Source: Toxotes chatareus
Taxonomy: Eukaryota > Chordata > Actinopteri > Toxotidae
Assembly (NCBI GenBank): GCA_016801885.1
Contig: CM028899.1
Coordinates: forward strand, 18,181,501 to 18,245,500
Reading direction: 5' to 3'
DNA length: 64,000 bases
Positions within the stretch are counted from its first letter, which is position 1; every line of letters begins with the position of its first letter. Shown here one piece after another: positions 1 through 12,392 of the stretch. The notes under the pieces were generated by a model, which saw only the letters and a program-made list of their open reading frames with translations, made no database searches and had not been told where the DNA came from. Position numbers and translations under genes: made by a program.

Positions 1-1516
1 AAAGCAGCTATAATCAATACTTGTACATTAACAGTGGATGAAATGACGGGCACTCATTTTGACAAACCAACACAGACTAATCATCTGACTGCAGAAAAAG
101 TAGTTAAGATGGAAACAACAGAAGAATTTTATTAGATAAGAGGGATGGGATTTTATAATACAATGGAATAACTGTGAAAGAGTATTTTATTATTTTATGA
201 GTGACAATGAAAGAGACAACCAACTTTTTGAATGTTTAAAGATTTTATTAACACACAGAAAATATAAATATGTATATACAGATTCATTAGGAGTTTCAGT
301 TCAAATATTTCAGTTTTGCATATGTTGGCTTTGTTGTTTTTTTTTATATACATAAGAAGCATGAATAATATCCTGTTAACTACTGTGGTGAAAGACATTT
401 ACCCACCAAGTGTTATTACACAGTGAATATTTTATGGTCAAATATGTTTCTGCTTGAAATGGATTATTTTTAAAAGAGCAGTGTAAAATTTCTTTGGGGT
501 TGATCATGAGGAAACATGAGGATGGTGTATTCCTGCTGCTCTGGTCTCTAAGGAGACCTAAGGCCTGTCCCCACACCACACAGCCATACCAGCAGATAAA
601 AATAATTAATAAGCTTCTGACAGCTCACGCAAGGACACTTGAAGGTACTATCAGTGTATGTGTACAACTCTGCTTCCCAATGTGATTTAACAATCATCAG
701 TAAATTTAAGTCGTTTTATTCAACATCAGCTGCACAGCTTGGTTCATTTTCTGTAAAACAATTAGTACTTCATGCAAGTTGTTTCTATTTTGAAACAGTT
801 TCAAGTATCAACACAGAGAAGCCTTTTACACTGTGACAATTAGAAAAAAAAGCAGGTAGGAAGTTCTCTGAGGTTAGTGTTTAAGTCACTTTTAACAACC
901 GACTGCGGCCTCACGCCGAAGACAACTGACACACTGGCCCCAGTCACTCCAACACTGCAGGATGATGGAAAAGTTGCCGGCTGCTCTCTTGTATTTCTTC
1001 AGATTAAACAATATGGCAACGACAGGCTGGAATGAAAAACAGACTATATTCTCAGTGCAAACTAACAGCACAGCAGCTCTGGCTCCTGTTATCATCACTG
1101 CCTGGTTATCTGTTTAGCTCGGACATCAAAAACTATTCAGCTCCGTTACACTGCAAATGAAGTCCCACAACATGTCTACATGAAAAAACTGAAACTGATA
1201 AAGTCCAGCATTTATTTCACCTTCCTAATGTCAACTTAAGGTGAGTTGAACGCAGTCCTGCTGTGATCTACATATAGTTAAATTGCATGTCTCAGCCTTG
1301 CATTACTTTTGCATGGTGTACATAAATTTACATTCACAGATAAGGCTAGTGCAGCCACTTCCACAGCCCTTTTAATTTATCCCTGCACTGTGTACTAAGA
1401 TCTTTCTATAAAATAACGTAGAAAAATAATATTATTAATCTATACAGCTAAGTAAATGAAAGTTTTGCCTGACAGAAATGTGTGAATGTTAGAGGTTTGT
1501 CAGTGAGTGTCAGTTT
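1..1516 (-). other. fam177a1 3'UTR and downstream flank
   Basis: This is non-coding sequence downstream of the fam177a1 stop codon, which lies on the minus strand. The first minus-strand AATAAA after the stop reads as TTTATT at about 1211-1216 on the plus strand, which would give a 3'UTR of roughly 300 nt. Further copies near 712, 243 and 128 could serve longer transcripts. The short reading frames here are AT-rich and resemble no family I know. No other gene is visible. Confidence 0.45.
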
Positions 1517-2862
1517 TCAGGAGGGGAGAGGGGAAGGGACTCTGTTGGTGTCTGGAGCACTGAGACGAGACTCAGGTTCGAAATCAAAGCTAATGTTTAC
1601 AAAGGACGCTCCGGACGACTCCGGCTGCTCCACAGTGGCAGGATGAGGAGCGTCCTGCTCGCCCCTCCGCTGCTCTGCAATCCGAAGCTCCGCGTCCTCA
1701 GCCAGACGGTTCTCCTCCTCTTCCTCTTCCTCCTACAAGTAAACAGTGAGTGCAGCATTTAATACTGGATATTTGCGAGTTAATGTTTGTGTTCTTGTTC
1801 CTGCCTCTGTGTAAACAGCTTTTAAGGTGTGACTGTATTCATATTTACATAAGAGACTGACACAAAGCTGTGCGTGTGTCCTACCTCTTTCTTTATACGG
1901 TAGTACTCGTCGATAGCATATTGGTACTTTGGAGTAGTGATGCCAAAAAGAGAGGCCAGTCTCTCTCCCATGTAGTCACACACTGCAGTAAACACACACA
2001 CATATATATATGTATAAAATACAGGTAACTTAAAACACATCACCCAGCTGTGTTGTTGTGACAAACAAGCTGCATCTAATATGTGAACTTTGCTAACAGT
2101 CCAGCATTTCTACACAACACCTCTCAAAACTCATTTTATTTCAGGATTCATGACTAGTCAAACACCTGTGAGATATGGTCCTTGTTAGCACGAATGGCAG
2201 ATTTTACAGTAAACCACTTTACCTGAGACGGTGGAGGTGGCCATTCTCCACATTTGAAACCAGAAATATGGAGCCCAGGTCAATTTAGCCTAAAACAAAT
2301 ATGAAGAGAAACATGACAATTAGACCAAACATCTGCTGGTCAAACACAAAAGAAGAGCTCTGATATTGGATTAGTTCTCAGGCATCAATAAAGGATTTAA
2401 AAGCAACCTTTACACTTTATGTTCACATAAAGCAGTTGCACAGTAACATCCTGATCTGCTGCCCTGAACACTGTACATCCGCACACTTCTGATAGGTGTT
2501 AACTGCTTAGATTTTTATTAACGATTTTTAAGTATTTTAGTGAGAGGACAGTATATTAGAGTAGTGAGAAATGGGGACAGACATGCAACAAAGGTCCCTG
2601 GAGGTGAACCAGAAACCAGTGTCATTCATGGTCAGGGCATCTCTGGGACAGCATGTTACCGGAGGTCCCAAAAAAGATTTCATAATAAATATATAGTTTA
2701 ATTAACTACAGTGCTTAGTTTCAGTTCAGTTTACACATTAGCTACTGATCTCACCCACTTATGAGCTTTCTTTTGAAGAAGAGAGCATTGCCAGCTACCA
2801 CTGTGTGTTTCTTGGAAGTATCCATAGCAGTAGCCAAAGTTAGAACATAAAATATACTCATT

Positions 2863-2895
<33 letters not shown>

Positions 2896-3782
2896 CTCCC
2901 CACACAGGCCTGAGGACAGGATTCTTGTCATGTAAACACCACCCACAGGATTGGCTTGATAACTGAGGCTGTTTCAGTGTCGATAAAATTTTGATGATTT
3001 CAGTAAAACGACTCTAAAACTTTCTGAACACAGCCTACCGGATCTACAGTGATGACATCCTTCTTCACGGGATCCTCCTCCTCCTCTTCTTCATCAGTGC
3101 TGTACTCCTCCATGGTCTCTCCGCTGGCAAAGTAGATGGTCCTCCGGGGAACCCTCACTCTCCCCCGACTCCCCACAGAGTCTCCCATCTCCACACTCTG
3201 AAAGTCTGCCGCCCCTCCTGGACTCTGGTAGGAGTTTACAAGATAATCTATGTATATCATCTCATCTCCGTGATAATTATAGGATATCTGGTGGATTTTG
3301 AATGATTTGCAAATGCTTGAGTGCCGATAGCAACTCACAAGTATAGCAGGTTTGACGTGTCCTACGCTCTGGTGGCATATTGGGTAGAATGCACATAACA
3401 AATAAAAACTAATTACAAACTTTCCTAAATAAATTATTTATTATTTAAATCACGTGGCATATAGTTATATTATTCATCTCCAAATGTGGTGTGGATATAC
3501 ATGGAAGTAGGTGAAGTCACCACCCTGAATTCTTTGACAAACCGTTACCACAGCAAAACGCTGGTTCGTTAGTTAGCTTACTTTGCTAACATTACTTTGC
3601 GTTTGTTGACTATTAGCTAGCTTATCATTGGAGGAAGTAATTATTAACCAAACAAGTCTTTGTTTAAACATTCACAAACACCAAAAGTGACGAAAAGTTG
3701 TATCGCACTGACTAACCTCTTCAGTTTCCATAGTTTGCCCCAGGACAACGTTGATACTGCTTAAATACGACAAATTTGACAT
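1517..3782 (-). CDS. fam177a1: FAM177A1 family protein, five coding exons
   Basis: Coding exons on the minus strand are 3717-3782, 3039-3224, 2223-2289, 1885-1982 and 1517-1732. All junctions are GT-AG, phases agree, and the total is 633 nt (210 aa plus stop). Visible family signatures are VPRRTIYFASGETMEEYSTDE in two parts (VPRRTIYFASG at residues 47-57, ETMEEYSTDE at 58-67), a Trp/aromatic-rich stretch KLTWAPYFWFQMW at 86-98, and VCDYMGERLASLFGI...PKYQYAIDEYYR at about 107-135. A Glu-rich acidic run opens the last exon. The match to vertebrate FAM177A1 runs nearly the full length. In mammals the protein is reported at the Golgi, linked to VPS13B, with loss causing a neurodevelopmental disorder; the biochemical role is unsettled. 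I chose the ATG at 3780-3782, upstream of a second in-frame Met at residue 18, because it is the first in the exon; the N-terminus is the least certain part. The gene is head to head with ttc7b. Confidence 0.93.
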
Positions 3783-4604
3783 CTCTGTCAGTTCTTCCGC
3801 CTCAATATGATCAGTTCCACTAGCAACACTTCCTGGCTGATTTCTTCAGAATAAAAGATTTTCTCACAAAGAGAGGGTTGTTTGACGACGTTTAGTGGAA
3901 CTGCACAATGAGTATATAAAATGCCATGCATTGCTGTAGAGTAAATCAAACCAACCACCTGCATATAAAATGACAAAGTTAGCTCCACCACAACCAACAT
4001 TTAATTGCTGCTAAAATATAATAAAAATAAATAAATAACCAAGTACATTTTGCTGATAATGCTGTTTTACTTTTACTTAAGTACAGTTTAGAATGCATGG
4101 CTTTTGCTCGTAATGAGTATTCTCGTAATCAAGTATTTTTACACTGTGTTATTATTACATTTCCTTAAGAAAACAATCTGAAAACTAACATGCACCACAG
4201 TACATATTCTGTGGTGCAGTAGTCTGACTGCATTCAAATCAGGAGGGCTGAGGAAGTGCTGCTGGAGAAAAAAATCAGGTGGAAGATAGCTATAGATTCG
4301 AGCACTAGATGTCACCATTTTGTATTAGATCAGGGTGCATTTGCTCACTTTTTTCTTTTTTTTTTTTTCTCACTGAATCACATCAGTTAACTCCACCGTA
4401 AGTTATGTCATCTAAGACAAAAAATTAAACCATGACTGATTTTTTTATTTTCAAAGTAATGCTGCCATTAACCGCTGTTAACTAAAGCTTTATTTCGAAA
4501 GGAGTGACCGGAAGCTGTATGTCTCTGTGCTGTATACGTTACCTTGACAATCGAGAGGGATCGCCTCTTGTGGTGTTTTGGTCTGGTCGACCCCGCTCGC
4601 GAAG
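3783..4604. promoter_or_regulatory. Shared intergenic region between fam177a1 and ttc7b
   Basis: These 822 bp separate the two divergent start codons and must hold both 5'UTRs and at least one promoter. The ttc7b side (about 4500-4604) is richer in CpG (cgacc, gctcgcg). The start context is gcgaagATGa, with A at -3. I did not find a convincing TATA box at a useful distance. The middle (about 3990-4480) is AT-rich and holds a T-run near 4350. A bidirectional promoter is an inference from spacing only. Confidence 0.5.
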
Positions 4605-6078
4605 ATGACAGCGAGGAAGTCTGGCTCACGACTGGAGACGGAGATAGAGCGGTGCCGTTCAGAGGGCCAATGGGACAAGATACCGGAGTTAGTGCGACAG
4701 CTCTCGGCCAAACTAATATCAAACGGTAAGAAAATGTGCGGGTTCCCTTGCTGTTCCTTCATTCAGGCTACAGGGCCTTCTCTCTGATCTGAGTCCTCGG
4801 TACTTCCTGACAGCTGCAGCCGATGCTGGGATTTTTCCCAACACTGTGCCCTGCTCAGTGCCAATTAGCCAACAAAGGTCAAGAACGTGACTTGTGCTTT
4901 CCACTGGGGATTTTACCATTTTTGGGTAGTTTTGTGTGTACACACTGAAAGATTGTTACTTTGGTTTTTAACATAAGAGGAACTTACTCTCCAGCAGTTT
5001 AGTTCCTGTGGTCTGACAGGTCTGTCCCCGGGATCGCTCAGCTCTCCCATCAAGAAGAACTCCATTCAGAAATCTGTCATTAGGTTATTGTTGTCTTTGC
5101 TTCAGTTGTATGACCGGCTAATGGCGTTGCACTAGTTAGCGACTCACACCAACAGAGACCTTAAAAGTAAAATAACAGAATTGTTTCACTCCTTCTCACT
5201 GCCGTTTATTTCACACCGCACTACCAGCTGGATGTTAGCGACTACTAACACGTCTTGCAGTTGAGATTTAACTCAAGTAATATTACTGCCGATTTTAGCA
5301 GAAGCATCCATTTTTTTGTTATATGAGGCATAATTGATCCAGGAAGCTCTCACGTGTGCAGAAACAACAGCACATTCAAACCTGGCAGATTTTTAAATGG
5401 TGGTTTCGCTACTCAGCTAGCTTTACTTAACGCATCTATGTGGCTAGCTAGGTGCTAGCTGTCAAACTGCATGCTAATGATGCAGAGTGGTAAATGAGGT
5501 AAATAGTATTTTAGCGTATATATTTATATATATATATATATAGCGTATTTATTATATGTATTTCCTATTAGGTCCCTGGCAAGATTCTTGCTTAGCAGTG
5601 TAATGTAGTTATTAATAATAAGCCTCAGGAGACAAACGCCAGTTGCTGTGAGACTGTTCAGGAAGGTAAATTCCTAAAGTTGAGATCTTTGACCTTTTCT
5701 TTAAAAAAAGAAGAGATAGTTGGATAACTACAGCCAAGGGGGCAAATCCAGAAAGGGTGCTGTGAGTGAAAGGTTTAAAACTAAACCAAATAGATTAACC
5801 ATCATGACTGTTATCTTGGTGAGAAGTGCTTGGAGATGTGATTATTGCATATCGTGAATCATTGTGGTGAATATTGCAGTAAATTTCATTTGAATTTTTA
5901 TGAAAAATCCTGCCACTGTGGAATGTCAGCATGACTGTACTTTGGCATATGAGAGCTATTAGCTCTGGTCCCTGACTGGGATCAGTTTAAAGTGCTCAGT
6001 AACAGGATTAGGGGTCAGTTCACCATTTGAACCTCTAAACACACACACAATTTTGGAGCTTGTTATGTCTATTCATAA

Positions 6079-6121
<43 letters not shown>

Positions 6122-9100
6122 AATACAGCAGTATTTGTTTGTATTTTGATTTACTTCTGACAATTAGCTGACCACGAAGACAACTCTTAAGGTGGACTGA
6201 CACTGGATTGTTCTTAAATTGCAAAAGATAAATCTGACTGCATATCAGTGAAATTTAGACTGACCTTAGTACCTTATTCACTAAACCTAGACTAACTTAT
6301 ATTTAGTTTCAATTGACTTCAAAATGACTGATAGATTTAAAGATTGGTTGGCTGTTGAAGTGGTGGAGAGATAAGTATTGAGTACCAATAGGTACTATGC
6401 CATTGTTGCTCTTTATGCTAATGTTTTTTGGATTAATCTCTGTAGATGACCTAGGAGAGCTGCTGCTGGGAGAATGTAAGCTTCAGACGTACCTGAAGGA
6501 GAATCCCATCAAACAGGGGGCCAGTCCCAGGGGCTCGCGACCTAAACTAGTGGAGGTCAGGAAACACCTCACTGCTGCTCTGGACAGAGGAAACCTCAAG
6601 GTAACCACTCATGGACTGATGGCTGACAAATTAAATGAATGACTTAGTTTGGTACTTTCCTGTGTAGTCACATTGTAAATGATCTATTTTTTGATTTTGT
6701 ATGGTGCCACTTTTGAAATAATGTGCATTTAGATTTGATAGTTTGGGGGCAATCAAGCCAAGTCTACATTATTCATTACTTACATTATTTTCTGTCTCTG
6801 ATGTTTTCTCTGGAAAAAAAAAAGCTATACCCATTTCCTGGAACATTATGGATGCATGTGACATGTGAGTGTAGGGGCTTTCTTTTTTTTTTTTTGTTAC
6901 GTTTTTTTTTTAACAAAGACAAATTTACATTCTTTGATCTACAGCCCGACTACCTCCAGGAAGCTAGCCTGCTGATGGCTAAACTCTGCTATGTGGAGGG
7001 AGAATACAGAGATGCTTTAGGTAATCCATGCACATGCCACTAAATCAATAAAAATATATTTTAATTAGGAAGACTTTGAAGTAATATTGTTTAATTTTAT
7101 CTATTGAAAAATTGCAGTTGATTATATGTATAAAATATCAGCTTACCAAATCAATCAGTTCATTCATTAATACATAACGGATGTATTGACAGGTCACTAC
7201 AGCAGGGTGAGCCTGGATGACATGCAACTGGTGGGAGCTCCTGTGTATAGGCTTTCTATGATAGCAGAGGCCTATGCTACTAAAGGTACACACACTCTCT
7301 CACACACACACACACACACACAGATACATCCAGTCATCATTTTATGTCTCGTGTCCTTCTTAACCTCACCTCACCTGCTATCAGTCCAATTGGCCTTAAT
7401 CTCTTCAATACCACTCCCCTCCACACGGTGGCAGTACAGTGTCACAGCTGATCAACAGCTGTGGGATAATGTGTGGACTAATATGAATAAATGTACACAG
7501 ACACACAACCCACATCTCTTACTAGTGTATATTCAGTTGACATTTTCCTTTTTTTACTGTCACACTAATCTTTATTATGTCAGTGAACAAAAATCCAATT
7601 TACTTGGCTAATTCAAGTCAAGTAACTGTAGCCTGTTATGACTGATACATTATAAATTTGCTGATATTATAATATGTATTATATTTTGACACACGAAGCA
7701 GATTGGCCTGAAAACATTAGTAAGAGAAGATGATCATCCCAGTTTCCAAAAACTACACCAAACAACTCCATCAGAAATATGACATCGTGTGTACTGTTGC
7801 TTTGATAGGCTACAATGAATATCAGACACTGATAACTGACTCACAGCCTTTGTCACATGCCGTTTCTTTTCCTGTCACCCTGATCACTGACGCCTTCGCC
7901 CCCCTTAGGACTGTGTCTAGAGAAGGTTCCGGCTGCCTCTCCGTCTCTGTCCAATAAGAACACTGGGTCTCCATCGTCCAATAGGAGCACCACAGAGAGA
8001 GAGCAGGAAATCATCACTTGTTATGAAAAGTCTGGAGACATCGCTCTTCTCTACCTGCAGGAGGCTGAGAAGGTGTGTGTGTGTGTGTGTGTGTTTGAGG
8101 GTGTGAGGTTGGCTTACTCATTTAATAACTATCTGTCGCAGTGTCACACAAGTGCTCACCAAGTATCTTGTTAGCACCTGGACTCTCAAGTGTTGTGCTG
8201 TCGCTGTGGGTGTGTGATGAATATTATACTGACAGTGTGCAAGTTTGACTAATGCAGTACCGCTCTTGACAGCCAACTGGCACACAGATCTCTTCCTCTT
8301 TATTTGGAGATCGTCTCTTGGTACACACAGACTGAGTTGGCAAGACGCTGTAAATTGCAATAAAAAGGCAGGAGGATACAAATGAAACAGTCCCAACATT
8401 AATATTATATTTATAATAATGTGAGATATATTCCATAAACTCAAGGCTGCATTCAACAGAAGGTGTGATAGTGGTGGTGTGATATAAGGTATAATGAAAA
8501 AAATGGAATATGAACTCAGTCAAAGTCTCTTAAGTACAGAGAGACAGAAACATCACAAGTTGCAGGAATATTTTAGAAAATCATATCTAAATTCTAAAAT
8601 TGTAAAGAGGTGCTTCAAAGAATTTAAAATATGGTGGGTAAGTAGTAAAATATGGTAATAAGGTCATTTCCATTATCATCTAATCTAATCTTCTGATTGT
8701 TTTCTCCATTGTTAATAATTTGGTTTATTAAATGTCAGAAGCAAATTAAATATACCCATGACAAATTATTAAGGCCCAAGATTAAATCTTTTAAAGCCTG
8801 TTTTTTTGCAACAGTCCAAAACCCAAAGGTATTCAATTTACTATCTTTTTTTTTTTTTTTTTTACAAAAAAACAGCAAATGCTCATAATTGAGTGGCTGT
8901 AACCAGAAAATTTGGAATATTTTTGTTTGAAAAATGACTTAAATTATTAATCTGTTGGCAAATAGTTACCAGTCTAGTTTCAAGCTTAGCCCCTAGCAGG
9001 AACCCATATTTCAGCAACAGCAACTTATTTATGACTTTCTTTACATGAATAAATGAAATAATGTAAGTGAGCCGATTTGAATTTTGAAATCTTACGTGAT

Positions 9101-12100
9101 GAAGATTATCAAAGCCACCGTCTTCCCTGAGAATTTATTGTTTACACACACAGGTAAGAGGAAAGTTGATTAATGTGATGGCTGACAGTTCACAACACAG
9201 CTGTGTCAAACTGAGAAACTGTCAGACAGTGTGTAGCTGCTACACAGATGACTCATCACAGCTCATTATTTTTAGTTAATCCTATTTTTCAGTCTGCCAC
9301 TGGCAGCTGTTTATCAAACATGACAACCGACCTTTTGTGTTGTTACCACATGACAGATGTGAGACCATTCTGCAAACAGTGCAATTTATGTTTGATGGAT
9401 TCAGGCAAAACTTTCTCTATGTTTTGTCTTAATTCATTTGATTTATTTCTTCACCTCTGTATGTGTGTTTCTGCAGGCGTTGTCAGCAGGGATTCAGAAC
9501 CGCAGCCCAAAACCCGGCCCCACGGCCCAAGACCAGGAGCTGGGCTACTTCCTGGAGACAGGCCTGCAGAGAGCCCACGTCATCCACTTCAAGAACGGGT
9601 AAGAGACTGAGACAGGAGGTGGTAGACAGATAGATAGATATAAGAGGCAGGTAATGGAGAGAAAAGAAAATTGTGTTGTCTGTAACCACAAAACTTTTTT
9701 AAAACTGTATTTAAGCTGCTCTTAAAGTTTGAACTGTTTTCTAGTTTAGAACTTTGTGGGCACTTTCCGCCCACTTTGCTGTGATTGTGTTACAGAGCTG
9801 CTGACAGGTGGTTGAAAGGAGAAAAGTGTGAAGACGGTTAAGTAACATACACAGTGCAGCTGAAAGTAGTTCCCACACTGTTGCTACAGCAGCACAGTAG
9901 CAGCTGCTGATGTCTTCTAAAAGAAAAAAAAAAAGCTTTGCAGTGGACCAGGTGAAATCTGTATATTTCTCGTCAGCTCTGCGTTTTTGCAGCCGACTCA
10001 CCCCGGTGTCTGGAGAGGGGGAAAAAAGGAAGCTAAAAGATGTAGAAGAAGCAGACCTAGTTTACTGACATCACCTCACGTCAGTCCTGAGCATTACAAC
10101 CTTGAAAAACTTGCTCTCATTTGAAGCTGCTAACATGCAAAATTGTCTGGTGCAGCATGAAATATTTACAAAATATAAACAAACTTCTGAGACGTGGATG
10201 TTAATGTTGGGGATGTGGTTTATTTGGCTTTACAATGTAACCGTGAGACAGGCTTTTGATGTGTCATCTTGAAAACTGGCAACAGAAAAGAAACATCTGT
10301 TGATGCTAATAAATATTCACCCAGCCACTGGTTCACACAGAGATAGAAACTTGGAATATGCACATCTGTCTGTTTTGAAATATCTTGAGTCCTCACATAC
10401 TTCAGGTTCTGACAAATGTTTTACTTCCTATGTCCCCTTCTGTATCGCCATAGCAACCTGACACAAGGTGTGGGCCGCTTTCGGGAGATTCTTCGGGCTG
10501 TTGAGACCAGAACCACCCAGAACCTGCGCATGGTGAGGGATGTGTAGGAAGGATATCTTCCTGTTGTGGTTAGAGATTAGACAGTGTTTACATCTCTCTT
10601 CCCCCAGACTCCTCATTTGGCTTAAAAGGAACAGCTAGACATAGTGAATATAGGGAAATAGTGAAAATATGCTTTTTTTTTTTTTTTTTTGATGTGTTAA
10701 AATTGCACTCTGATTTCTCTGTTAGTAACAGTGACTTTTAACTTTTCTATCAGTGTAAATACAAACCCATCACTAGCAAGTAGTTTTTTTTAGAAAACTA
10801 AAAAATTTTTTTAGTACTTGATGACAGAAGACAGATTACAGTCTGTACAGTGGTAAAACCGTTAATATAACTGTTCTTAACTATATTAGAAGTAAAGTAA
10901 GCCCCAAGTAAACAGATTGCTGCTGTGCTGGTGCCAAAGTTTCTTTGCCAAGTGTGTATGTATGTGTGTGCCTGTAGACCATAGCCAGACAGCTTGCAGA
11001 GATCTTGCTCAGAGGAATGTGCGAACAGAGTTACTGGTCTCCTCTGGAAGACCCGCCCACAGTGTCGCCATTGGACGATCCCACGCGGCAAGGACACACT
11101 CACAGCAAGAACTACAGCCTAAGCCGACACCCACGAGTGTACTCAGGGGAAAAGTAAGTGATAGTGTGTGTTTGTCGATGCTAAACTTGGAGGATCGAGG
11201 AAGATCTCCAGCATGGTTCTAAAATTAAATCTGTTGGCAGTGTAATTTTTTTCTCCTGTTCTTCTTTTCTCTTCCTGTCCAACTCCATCTCTCCAACTCT
11301 CTTGGTACATTTCTCTCTCAGTCTGTTTTGCCCTCAGGAGAATACAGAAGAAGCTTTGCTGCTGCTGCTCATCAGCGAGTCCATGGTGAGACACAAACAC
11401 CCAGTAGAAATTATTACACACTCCTCTCTAAAACAGTGAATCCAGTACAAGGTTAGGGAATCTTCACACAGATTAATATCTATCTTTGTGTATGTTTCAG
11501 GCCAACCGTGATGCTGTCCTGAGCAGGATTCCTGAACACAATAACGATCGTATCATCAGCCTACAGTCTGCCTCTGTGGTGTATGACCTGCTGACTATAG
11601 CTCTGGGCAGGAGGGGGCAGTATGAGATGCTGTCAGAGGTGAGTAATGCCCCTGTAGGCTGCATAGTCACCATCACAGTGATTGTGAAAACTGTCAAAGG
11701 CCCCACACACCCATATTTATTTTCGTAAACACATCAATGTCTTATTAAAATCTAACTGGCTTTAGAGTGGTGTTAAAATGCTTGAATATAACAGGATGAA
11801 GCTGTTGAAACAGATAGCCTAATGACACAGGTGAAATGTGTCCTACTTCCATTGTCTCCAGTGTTTGGAGAGAGCCATGAAGTTCGCCTTTGAGGAGTTC
11901 CATCTGTGGTACCAGCTCGCCTTGTCACTAATGGCAGCCGGCAAATCAGCTCGTGCCGTTAAGGTGCTTAAGGAGTGTATTCGTCTGAAGCCTGACGACC
12001 CCACCATCCCACTGCTGGCTGTCAAACTGTGTATCGGACCCTTGCACTGGGTAAGGACCATGCTGCAGGCATGAACTCAAACAATGGTTAACTGCTACAA

Positions 12101-12326
12101 CAGTTGAGACTGATTTTAGAGACTTTTTTCTATCATCATCTGATTTTATCATCAAATCTCTTCCCTTTTTTCCTCATTCTCTACTCCAACAATCCAGCTC
12201 GATGAGGGCGAGTGCTTTGCAAAGATGGTGATTGACATGGGGGAGAAAGCTGCTGAGTTCAGAGCCAAAGGCTACTTGGCCATTGGGCTGGTTTACAGTC
12301 TTAAAGCCACTGATGGTAAGTATGGA

Positions 12327-12392
<66 letters not shown>

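Noticed and set aside
7186..7611. 141-aa plus-strand frame
   Set aside because: Only its first 33 codons are real (ttc7b exon 4). The rest reads through the donor into a CA repeat and intron.
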